A DNA stretch of 6,241 bases from contig JBKDJY010000099.1 in NCBI GenBank assembly GCA_046345275.1, forward strand, positions 1-6,241, read 5' to 3'. This document shows positions 1 to 6,218 of this stretch, one piece after another. Positions within the stretch are counted from its first letter, which is position 1; every line of letters begins with the position of its first letter. The position numbers were made by a program, and so were the translations under genes. Origin of the DNA: UBA4416 sp046345275 (GTDB lineage Bacteria; Bacteroidota; Bacteroidia; B-17B0; Aurantibacillaceae). The notes beneath the pieces were generated by a model. It did no database searches and had not been told where the DNA came from. It saw nothing but the letters and a program-made list of their open reading frames with translations.

Positions 1-62
1 AAAACGAGGATAACTTTTTTTCTCTGCCTTTTTTGGGCAGAAAAAAAGTTACCTCCCGTTTT
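1..62. repeat. Imperfect inverted repeat, 25-bp hairpin at window edge
   Basis: The two halves are near-complementary. Positions 1-6 pair with 57-62, 7-9 with 52-54, 11-14 with 48-51, 15-21 with 41-47 and 24-28 with 36-40, leaving a T-rich 7-nt loop at 29-35. Small bulges lie at 10, 22-23 and 55-56. The stem includes a T7/A7 block, so transcripts from either strand could fold. It could be a bidirectional terminator of a neighbouring gene, one end of a dispersed repeat, or a fold-back artefact at a contig end. The pairing is directly visible; the role is inferred. Confidence 0.7.
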
Positions 63-85
63 ATGACTGTGTGTATTTTAAATGA

Positions 86-1264
86 AAAAAAAGTACCTTT
101 GAAAGGTCAAACTATTGTTCTAATATTTGGTACCAGCATACTGCTTTTCATAAAGTAAATTTTAACCCTGAACTAAATATTAAATATATTTTTCAATCTG
201 AGGGTCTTTCACATCCAAACACGTTAATTATTAAAAGCATATTAAATGATGGATCAATAATTTCATTAACATACTATTCATTAGGGGGCGGCTTTATCGA
301 CTATGAAGGAAAAAAAATGTCCGAACAAAAAAGAGCCAAACAAAAAATTATTCCATTTCCTATTCAAACTGCCAGTGATCTAATTTCATACTGCAAAAAA
401 AAACAATGTAAAATATCTGATATTGTATTAGAAAATGAAAAGGCATTTCGAACAGAAAACGAAATAAACTCAGAACTTCAAGAATTATGCAATGTAATGT
501 TTAATTCAATATACGAGGGGTGTCACAAAGATGGAATTTTACCGGGAGGTTTAAATGTAGCAAGAAGGGCTTCGGCTATAAACAAAGCTCTACTTTCAAA
601 TTTTGAGTATTCAAACTATGAAGATTGGAAGACCATAATTTCAGATAATTTTAGTTCGTTCAGTGATATCATAAAATGGGTAAGTTGTTTTGCATTGGCT
701 GTTAATGAAGTTAATGCTTCCTTTGGAAAAATTGTTACTGCACCAACTAATGGGGCAGCAGGAGTTATACCTGCTGTTTTGCAATACTATATAACATTTT
801 GCGATAACGCTAATGAAAATAAAATAAGACAATTTCTATTAACAGCATCTGAAATTGGCAGTATATTCAAAAAAGGTGCAACAATTTCTGCTGCAATGGG
901 AGGATGTCAAGCAGAAATAGGAGTTTCATCAGCAATGGCAGCAGCAGCGCTCACAGAATGCTTAGGGGGCGATTATAAACAATGTCTAATGGCGGCAGAA
1001 ATAGCAATGGAACATCACCTAGGCTTAACTTGTGACCCAGTAGGCGGATTAGTTCAAATTCCATGCATTGAAAGAAACTCAATGGGTGCAATCAAGGCAA
1101 TTACCGCTTCTCAATTAGCACTCTCAGGAAATCCGGAAAATGCAAAAGTAAGTCTTGATAATGTAGTTAAGACTATGTGGGAAACAGCAAAAGACCTAAA
1201 CGATAAATACAAAGAAACCTCCGAAGGTGGTTTAGCAATAAATGTATCTATTAGTGAATGCTGA
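86..1264 (+). CDS. sdaA: L-serine dehydratase (L-serine ammonia-lyase), iron-sulfur type, 5'-truncated
   Basis: This cytoplasmic [4Fe-4S] enzyme converts L-serine to pyruvate and ammonia. The first in-frame ATG is at 317 and gives 315 residues. The same frame is open back to 86 and clearly encodes family sequence before that ATG: FNPELNIKY, then LSHPN, then YYSLGGGFIDYEG just upstream of 317. The frame from 86 to 316 contains no ATG, GTG or TTG. Numbering from Met317, the alpha domain shows TAPTNGAAG (141-149), Cys197 in GGCQAEIG, and Cys239 and Cys250 in LTCDPVGGLVQIPC. The last residue is Cys315, matching the family's C-terminal 'tail-in-mouth' cysteine. The 42- and 11-residue spacings between the first three cysteines match the cluster ligands of the characterised Legionella enzyme. 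Single-chain family members have about 455-475 residues, so roughly 90-105 N-terminal residues, including the SxGPSSSHT region, are absent. Identity is certain; activity of the piece is doubtful. Confidence 0.93.
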   Translation, partial: KKSTFERSNYCSNIWYQHTAFHKVNFNPELNIKYIFQSEGLSHPNTLIIKSILNDGSIISLTYYSLGGGFIDYEGKKMSEQKRAKQKIIPFPIQTASDLISYCKKKQCKISDIVLENEKAFRTENEINSELQELCNVMFNSIYEGCHKDGILPGGLNVARRASAINKALLSNFEYSNYEDWKTIISDNFSSFSDIIKWVSCFALAVNEVNASFGKIVTAPTNGAAGVIPAVLQYYITFCDNANENKIRQFLLTASEIGSIFKKGATISAAMGGCQAEIGVSSAMAAAALTECLGGDYKQCLMAAEIAMEHHLGLTCDPVGGLVQIPCIERNSMGAIKAITASQLALSGNPENAKVSLDNVVKTMWETAKDLNDKYKETSEGGLAINVSISEC

Positions 1265-1301
1265 TTTAGAAGAGAAATGGTCAACGATTCCTATTTCCAG
1301 C

Positions 1302-1321
1302 TTAATATATTTTCATATTAA
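1302..1321 (+). terminator. Possible weak AT-only hairpin after sdaA
   Basis: TTAATAT (1302-1308) and ATATTAA (1315-1321) are perfect complements separated by 6 nt, 38 bp after the sdaA stop and followed by an AT-rich stretch. The stem has no G-C pair, so as an intrinsic terminator it would be weak. It could equally be chance in AT-rich DNA. It is listed because it is the only dyad close behind the gene. Confidence 0.2.
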
Positions 1322-1615
1322 ATAATTATTTGAAATGTAAATCTGTTGTAAATTTTGCTTTTCAAGAATATCTATTTGTCTAAACTTTGTATTAACCAAA
1401 AAAAATACAAATGCAATATAGTAGATCAGAATTATTAATGGAGATAATAAAATTAGATCCATTAAAAAAGGAAAAAAGTTTAAGTCGTTATTCAACATAC
1501 GTATTAATTCTTGAATTAATACGTATCCAGAAGCTGAAATGCCAAAACAATTACAAAATGTAAAAATCATCTGTTTTTTGTTTAATTCTAAAAAACAGAT
1601 TAACGAGTTTAGCAT
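1313..1615 (-). CDS. Possible small membrane protein, unrecognised
   Basis: This 100-codon ORF lies entirely between genes, opposite in direction to both neighbours, so it is not a shadow of a recognised gene. Its translation has two hydrophobic stretches, at about residues 16-36 and 47-74 (FLMDLILLSPLIILIYYIAF), separated by a polar NND segment. A charged tail (FRQIDILEKQ) follows, so two membrane helices are conceivable. No family is recognised. Upstream on the minus strand, TAAATTTG (1658-1651) matches the Bacteroidota -7 element, but there is no TTG at the usual 19-21-nt spacing. Against it being real, long open frames are common by chance in such AT-rich DNA, and the ORF spans two perfect inverted repeats that look structural or regulatory. 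It may be a real small gene, a decayed gene or noise. Confidence 0.25.
   Translation of the reverse strand: MLNSLICFLELNKKQMIFTFCNCFGISASGYVLIQELIRMLNNDLNFFPFLMDLILLSPLIILIYYIAFVFFLVNTKFRQIDILEKQNLQQIYISNNYLI
1497..1526. repeat. Perfect 30-bp dyad (14-bp arms, 2-bp centre)
   Basis: ATACGTATTAATTC (1497-1510) is followed by TT and then its exact reverse complement (1513-1526). It lies 121-150 bp upstream of the surface-protein start codon. The tight centre and full symmetry suit a homodimeric regulator's operator. In RNA it would fold as a 13-bp stem with a 4-nt CTTG loop, so a leader hairpin is also possible. No U-tract follows, which argues against a classic terminator. The symmetry is directly visible; the function is inferred. 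Confidence 0.55.
1569..1600. repeat. Perfect 11-bp inverted repeat, 10-nt spacer
   Basis: ATCTGTTTTTT (1569-1579) is exactly complementary to AAAAAACAGAT (1590-1600), with GTTTAATTCT between them. It ends 46 bp before the surface-protein ATG. Read on either strand it gives a stem with an A/U block next to the loop. It could be a leader hairpin or a weak terminator for transcription entering the gap. Together with the dyad at 1497-1526 it makes this leader unusually rich in structure. Confidence 0.45.
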
Positions 1616-1646
1616 TAATTAATTATTTACTTAATTCAACAAAATT

Positions 1647-4600
1647 ATGTCAAATTTATCATTAGCAAAAAACTGCATTTTTGCAATTACACTAACTTTA
1701 TCATTTTCAAAATTTTATGCTACGGATGATAGAATTAAATTTATCGAGAATAAAGGCCAATGGAATTGTCCTGAAAAATTTAGAACACAGATAGGAAATA
1801 ATAACATTTACTTTTCAGATAAAGGTCTTACATATAATTTGGTGGATGAGAGTGTATTTCATGAAATGGAACATGAACACGAAAGTTTCTCAAGTCAAAA
1901 AATTAAGGCACATTGTATAAAGATGAATTTCTTGAATTCAAATGAAGATGTGAGATTATGTCCTTTAAACAAAAGAAAAGAATCTTTAAGCTTTTTTCAA
2001 GGAAATAATCAAGCTAATTGGAAATCAAAGGTTAATTCCTACAATGACTTAATATATTATGAGATTTTCAAAGGCATCGATGTTATATATTACAATACCA
2101 ATAACAATTTAAAGTACGATTTTATAGTTGCAAAAAATGCTGATTATAAAAATATTAAAATGCAATTTGAAGGCCAAAACTCTATAAGTATTGAAAATGG
2201 GATGTTGAAAATTACGACTTCTGTTGGTACTATATATGAAAAAGCTCCTTACGCATACCAGATTCTGGAAAATGGTATCAATGAAGTTCCTTGCAAATTT
2301 ACATTAAACAACAACACTGTTGGATTCGAATTTCCAAAGGGATATTTAAAATCCGCCGAATTAGTTATCGATCCAAATATTATTTTCTCAACTTATTCAT
2401 CAACATCTCAATTGATTTCTGCAGATGGCGCAACCTATGATGGTCAGGGTAACTTGTATATGGCTGGAGGTACTTTAACAAGCAATTATGTTTCAACCCC
2501 TGGCGCCTATACTATGTCTGGCACAAACATGCTTTGGAATATGGTGATAGAAAAATATGCTAGTAATGGTTCAACTTTACTATATGGAGCATTGATTGGA
2601 GGGACTCAAAATGCCACTATGCCCGGTACTCCTGCCACTAATTATCCATATAGTTTATTCTGTGATTCAAATGATAATTTATTCGTACTAGGCACTACAA
2701 ATGCCAACAATTTTCCAACTACAGCCGGCTGTTACGATGCAAGTTCTGGTGGTAATGATGATTATGTTGTTTGTAAATTAAATCCCACTGGAACTTCACT
2801 TTTGGCATCTACTTATCTTGGAGGAAGCCAACAAGAAGGAGGCGGATTTCAGACAAAAGTATCATCAATATATGTTGACGCGATAGGTGATGTATTTGTA
2901 TCAGGTCTTACTAATTCATCAAATTACCCAACGACATCAGGTGTGTTTCAAAGCACACTGGCTGGAGCTACGGATGGAATAGTTTCAAAACTAAACAATT
3001 CATTATCTTCTCTTGTTTGGTCAACTTATATTGGAGGATTGAATGACGATAATGTATGTGATATAAAAATTGCCCAAAACACTGATATATATATATGCGG
3101 GAATACGTCTAGTTTAAATTTCCCAAACACAACAGGTGGTTTGAACACATCCAATAGTGGTAATCAAGATGGTTTTGTCTCAAGGCTAAATTCAACTGCA
3201 ACATCAATAATCCAATCTACCTATCTAGGTACAGCACAAAAAGATAAAGCAAAATTCTTACAAATAGACTCAAACAATGAAATTTATATCCTGGGATCAA
3301 CAACAAATTCATCATATCCAGTAAGTTCTGGTGCATATAATTCGCCTGGCACCTTTAATTATTTTATACATAAATTAAATACCTCGTTAAATTCAACTAT
3401 TTTTTCTGCATGTGTGGGAGGCGCAAATAATTCGTCTTCAAATATCAACGAATTTGTTCCAACTGCCTTTGGTATTGATTTATGTAATAATGTTTACTTT
3501 TCTGGTTCAAATCTAAATGGAGGTCTTCCAATAACTAGTGGAGCACTTTCTAGTACTTCAAAAAGTATATATTTTTGTAGTATCTCAAAAAATGGTAATT
3601 CACTATTATACGGAAGTTATTATGGAGGAGCAATTTCGTCTGGTTCAACAGGATCTCATATTCATGAATCTACAAATAATCGAATTAATGAAAATGGCAT
3701 ATTATTCCATACAGAATGTACAGTGGATAACAATTACAATTTACTTAATCAGGTTTCAACAGATAATAATACAAGTAATAACGCAGCGTCTTTTAAGTTT
3801 GATTTTGGCTTCTTAAGTTCTTCCTACACTGCAGTTATACCAGCAAACACCATCGTAAATCCAACTTGTGGAAACAATCAAGGTGCAGCAGCAGTTTCTG
3901 TTACTGGCGGCTCAGGTAATTTCACCTATTCTTGGTCACCTTCTGGCGGTAACACAAATTCAGCATCAAACTTAGCGCCTGGTACTTATACAGTAATTGT
4001 AACAGATTTAAACCCCGATTGTGGAAATGGTGTGCAGACTTTGACTGTAAACCTAATCAATACAACTACAAGTCAGCCAATTACGGCTCTAGCGCAAACA
4101 ACTAATGCAATTTGTGGCAGCAATAATGGTAGTATCACTTTATCGATTACTGGTGGTTCAAACAATTATACTTACAATTGGACGCCAAGTATAAGCAATT
4201 CAACAACGGCCAATAATTTGCCAGCTGGTAATTACACTGTAATAATAAGTGACAATACAATAAATTGTCCAGCTACATCTGATACTTTAATTATATCTAT
4301 CACAAGTGGAAGCTTGAGTGCAACTGAATCACATACGAATATACTTTGTTTTGGAGGTAGTGATGGAGCTATTAGTATAATAGCAACTGGAAATCAAGGC
4401 CCAGTAAATTATCAATGGTCACCAAATATTAGCTCAGCATCAAATGCTAATAATTTAAATGCAGGATTATACAATGTTTCAATAATTGACTCTGTCGGAT
4501 GTGAGGTCAATATGCAGATTTTAGTTAGTCAACCTAGCCCCCCATCTGTAATTACATCAACTTTCACTTCCAATTCTCCTGATTTATTTTCAGCTTCTGT

Positions 4601-5000
4601 AAATATCACTGGTTTAACGACTCCTTTAAGTTATACTTGGTCAAGTATTCCGGCTCAATATCAGCAAAATGCTGAGAATTTGTCGCCAGGTACATACACA
4701 GTTTTAATTAGCGATATAAATGGCTGTTCTACTTTAGCTACAATTATCCTTGAAGGAGAGTTAATAATCCCTAATGTAATTACGTCTAACGGAGATGGTA
4801 TAAATGATTTTTTTAAAATCAAAAATTTGCCGATTAACTCGAAAATATCTATTTATAATCGTTGGGGAACAAAACTTTATGAAAGTGATAATTACCAAAA
4901 CAATTGGGATGGTTCGCAATATAACGATGGAACATATTTTTATGTTTTAAGCACAAGTAATGAAAAAAAACATTCGGGTTACTTTCAATTAATTAAATAA
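1647..5000 (+). CDS. T9SS-exported surface protein: DUF7948-like domain, SBBP beta-propeller, SprB-like repeats, type B sorting domain
   Basis: This 1117-residue multidomain protein is exported and surface-attached or released. Residues 1-25 form a signal peptide (likely cut FYA/TDD). Residues 27-245 resemble the DUF7948 domain (FIENKGQWN at 32-40), which usually precedes SBBP repeats. Six repeats of about 60 residues start near 259, 334, 405, 470, 535 and 605. They share D..GN.Y..G.T, FP.T.G.., a KLN element and a closing S.YLGG, the SBBP beta-propeller signature. Four immunoglobulin-like SprB/PKD-type repeats follow (about 740-801, 822-888, 898-961 and a degenerate 970-1036), each closing with GTYTV.I.D..GC or a variant. 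Residues 1040-1117 are the gliding-motility-associated C-terminal domain (IPNVITSNGDGINDFF, YNRWGTKLYES, NNWDGS, DGTYFYVL). Type B domains generally need a PorP/SprF-like partner, and none is encoded here. It probably heads the operon with the LytTR and lamin-tail genes. The ligand is unknown; adhesion is a guess from architecture. Confidence 0.9.
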   Translation: MSNLSLAKNCIFAITLTLSFSKFYATDDRIKFIENKGQWNCPEKFRTQIGNNNIYFSDKGLTYNLVDESVFHEMEHEHESFSSQKIKAHCIKMNFLNSNEDVRLCPLNKRKESLSFFQGNNQANWKSKVNSYNDLIYYEIFKGIDVIYYNTNNNLKYDFIVAKNADYKNIKMQFEGQNSISIENGMLKITTSVGTIYEKAPYAYQILENGINEVPCKFTLNNNTVGFEFPKGYLKSAELVIDPNIIFSTYSSTSQLISADGATYDGQGNLYMAGGTLTSNYVSTPGAYTMSGTNMLWNMVIEKYASNGSTLLYGALIGGTQNATMPGTPATNYPYSLFCDSNDNLFVLGTTNANNFPTTAGCYDASSGGNDDYVVCKLNPTGTSLLASTYLGGSQQEGGGFQTKVSSIYVDAIGDVFVSGLTNSSNYPTTSGVFQSTLAGATDGIVSKLNNSLSSLVWSTYIGGLNDDNVCDIKIAQNTDIYICGNTSSLNFPNTTGGLNTSNSGNQDGFVSRLNSTATSIIQSTYLGTAQKDKAKFLQIDSNNEIYILGSTTNSSYPVSSGAYNSPGTFNYFIHKLNTSLNSTIFSACVGGANNSSSNINEFVPTAFGIDLCNNVYFSGSNLNGGLPITSGALSSTSKSIYFCSISKNGNSLLYGSYYGGAISSGSTGSHIHESTNNRINENGILFHTECTVDNNYNLLNQVSTDNNTSNNAASFKFDFGFLSSSYTAVIPANTIVNPTCGNNQGAAAVSVTGGSGNFTYSWSPSGGNTNSASNLAPGTYTVIVTDLNPDCGNGVQTLTVNLINTTTSQPITALAQTTNAICGSNNGSITLSITGGSNNYTYNWTPSISNSTTANNLPAGNYTVIISDNTINCPATSDTLIISITSGSLSATESHTNILCFGGSDGAISIIATGNQGPVNYQWSPNISSASNANNLNAGLYNVSIIDSVGCEVNMQILVSQPSPPSVITSTFTSNSPDLFSASVNITGLTTPLSYTWSSIPAQYQQNAENLSPGTYTVLISDINGCSTLATIILEGELIIPNVITSNGDGINDFFKIKNLPINSKISIYNRWGTKLYESDNYQNNWDGSQYNDGTYFYVLSTSNEKKHSGYFQLIK

Positions 5001-5014
5001 TTTAGTCTAAATAC

Positions 5015-5350
5015 ATGTCTGAATCCAAGATTTATAAGTTTGTAGTGAGGGTAAACCATGAAAGCAAAACATATTTAAAATATAATGAAGAATTAATTTG
5101 TTTTGATGTTACAGAGATACTATTCATCGAAAATTTAAATGAACAGATTAAATTATATACTGAAAATAGAAATTTTACGGTTGAAATATCGATTGATCTA
5201 ATAATTCTAAGGCTTCCTAAAAGTTTCTTGCGAATACATGAAAATTACATAGTCAATAAAGCTAAACTGAGCATAAGGGATGACGAATTTCTATATATAA
5301 ACAATAACAAAATTCCTTATAAAGTTAATTTGCAATGTTTAAATTACTAA
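5015..5350 (+). CDS. Free-standing LytTR-family DNA-binding protein
   Basis: This 111-residue cytoplasmic protein is almost entirely one LytTR domain (about residues 8-105), the beta-sheet DNA-binding fold of AgrA and LytR-type regulators. The support is VTEILFIENLNEQIKLYT (32-49), matching the '(D)EILY.e..g.Y..i.T' start of the family. The hallmark FLRIHENYIVN is at 71-81, followed by INNNKIPYKVN (95-105) at the usual 'l.ng..iPvsr' end. There is no receiver domain and no membrane segment, so no obvious signal input. The residue after the conserved His75 is Glu76, where Lys, Arg or Asn is usual, and the Arg-rich end of the domain is reduced to YKVN, so DNA contacts may differ. It starts 14 bp after the surface-protein stop and ends 6 bp before the lamin-tail gene, implying co-transcription. 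A regulator of its own operon is likely but unproven. Confidence 0.82.
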   Translation: MSESKIYKFVVRVNHESKTYLKYNEELICFDVTEILFIENLNEQIKLYTENRNFTVEISIDLIILRLPKSFLRIHENYIVNKAKLSIRDDEFLYINNNKIPYKVNLQCLNY

Positions 5351-5356
5351 ATCAAA

Positions 5357-6127
5357 ATGAAAAATTCTATAAACATTTTTTCAAAAAGACTTTTAAAATT
5401 AATTATATTAATTTTATTGTTACCTAATTTTAATAGCTTCGGCCAATGTTCAGTTGTTATTAATGAAATCATGTTTAGCCCATCATCAGGTCCAGGGAAT
5501 TCACTGTACGATAATGGAGCAAACTCATCTCAAACATCAGAGTGGGTTGAAATATATAATCCTAGTTCATGTAATCCTGTAGATATAAGCTGCTGGATAC
5601 TAGGTTCAGATCAAACAAATGCCATGGCTGGTGGCGCAAATTATGGAGCTTTTGTCTTCCCAAATGGTACTATAATACCTCCTCTGGGTTTTCTTGTGAT
5701 TGGTGGTAATACAGCTACTCCGAAAGATTTTAATGTTCAAACATCTTCTCAATATTGCGGTAATACAAGGTGGTTTCTATCAAATACTGCTGGATGGATA
5801 GGTTTATATGACAATACGGGTGCTGTCATTGATGCAGTATATTGGTCTAATACAGGGTCAACAGCATTGTCATCAAGTCCGGCATTTAATAACTCCCTAA
5901 TATCTAATCAAACCATATCTTGCAAGTGTTCTGGTTTTTCAAATAACATGCTAGCAAAAAATATTACAGGAATAGAATTCGCAGGGTCGTCTAGTGGTGG
6001 TTTAGGTGAGGGATTCAAAAGGACAATTGATGGCGGCACAACATGGCAAATAGAAACAGTTGCTCAATCAACACCTAAAGCTTGTAACGGCGCATGCAAT
6101 ATTTTTTTGAGCAACAATAAACCATAA
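5357..6127 (+). CDS. Secreted lamin-tail-domain (LTD) protein
   Basis: This 256-residue secreted protein starts with a signal peptide: K/R-rich start, hydrophobic core LLKLIILILLL (12-22), and probable cleavage SFG/QC near 29-30. That site leaves an N-terminal Gln, common in Bacteroidota. Gln before Cys31 makes a lipobox unlikely. A lamin-tail domain covers about 33-160: VVINEIMFSP (33-42), SEWVEIYNPS (61-70), VDISCWILGSD (75-85), IIPPLGFLVIGG (106-117), and WIGLYDNTGAVIDAVYW (147-163). A fold-completing segment with FKRTIDGGTTWQ (220-231) follows. The protein ends a few residues after TPKACNGACN, a linker that in relatives often leads into further repeats and a sorting domain. No type A or type B C-terminal domain is present. 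The start ATG lies 6 bp after the LytTR stop in the same direction. LTD domains in bacterial secreted proteins are often joined to nucleases or adhesins; neither is seen here, so the function is unknown. Confidence 0.83.
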   Translation: MKNSINIFSKRLLKLIILILLLPNFNSFGQCSVVINEIMFSPSSGPGNSLYDNGANSSQTSEWVEIYNPSSCNPVDISCWILGSDQTNAMAGGANYGAFVFPNGTIIPPLGFLVIGGNTATPKDFNVQTSSQYCGNTRWFLSNTAGWIGLYDNTGAVIDAVYWSNTGSTALSSSPAFNNSLISNQTISCKCSGFSNNMLAKNITGIEFAGSSSGGLGEGFKRTIDGGTTWQIETVAQSTPKACNGACNIFLSNNKP

Positions 6128-6169
6128 AGCTCTAAAAATTAATGTGATTGGTGTTTTAGTTCCGTGAAA

Positions 6170-6185
6170 TATAGTGCCCGCTATA
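6170..6185. repeat. Short dyad downstream of LTD gene
   Basis: TATAG (6170-6174) and CTATA (6181-6185) are complementary around TGCCCG, and an inner T-G/G-C continuation makes the 16-bp element nearly palindromic. It starts 43 bp after the LTD stop codon. It could be part of a terminator or of a repeat or recombination site together with the neighbouring hairpin at 6191-6218. It is too short to assign. Confidence 0.3.
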
Positions 6186-6190
6186 ATCGA

Positions 6191-6218
6191 GGTTTGTCGC
6201 TTGCACAATTTACAAACC
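6191..6218 (+). terminator. Hairpin after the operon, 7-bp perfect stem
   Basis: GGTTTGT (6191-6197) pairs exactly with ACAAACC (6212-6218) across a 14-nt loop. It is the best hairpin downstream of the three-gene operon. The following CTGTTTTCGTT (6221-6231) is only moderately T-rich, so an intrinsic terminator is possible but not strong. The rest of 6128-6241 shows no gene, RNA gene or recognised repeat. Confidence 0.3.

Larger units (their letters stand above)
1265..1646. other. 382-bp intergenic region with inverted repeats and weak small ORFs
   Basis: This AT-rich gap separates sdaA from the surface-protein operon. It holds an AT-only dyad at 1302-1321 (TTAATAT/ATATTAA, 6-nt spacer), a perfect 30-bp dyad at 1497-1526 and a perfect 11-bp-arm repeat at 1569-1600. 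A partial match to the Bacteroidota -7 element (TAnnTTTG) lies at 1381-1389 (TAAACTTTG, one extra base), without a well-placed upstream TTG. A minus-strand ORF (1313-1615) and a 50-codon plus-strand ORF (1411-1563) are open, but neither is recognised. No RNA gene or mobile element is apparent. Confidence 0.6.

Noticed and set aside
63..158. Resemblance of VPLKGQTIVLIF to the start of ornithine/aspartate carbamoyltransferases
   Set aside because: The match stops after about 12 residues. The defining STRTR motif that should follow is absent and the frame ends at 156-158, so it is probably chance.
641..832. 63-codon minus-strand ORF inside sdaA
   Set aside because: It lies wholly within the strongly supported sdaA reading frame on the other strand and resembles no protein family, so it is a shadow ORF.
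1381..1389. Full Bacteroidota promoter (TTG, 19-21 nt, TAnnTTTG)
   Set aside because: TAAACTTTG has one extra base between TA and TTTG, and the nearest TTG triplets are 23 nt or more away, so it is not called as a feature.
1265..1646. LytTR binding sites (paired direct repeats near the AgrA-type consensus)
   Set aside because: I read through both strands of the gap and found only single poor matches around AAC/GTT triplets, with no correctly spaced pair.
3538..3816. 92-codon plus-strand ORF inside the surface-protein gene
   Set aside because: It overlaps the propeller coding region in another frame and its translation is low-complexity and unlike any domain, so it is a shadow ORF.
5357..5450. 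Lipoprotein signal (FGQC) on the LTD protein
   Set aside because: Gln before the Cys does not fit a lipobox, which needs a small residue there. Cleavage before Gln by signal peptidase I fits better.
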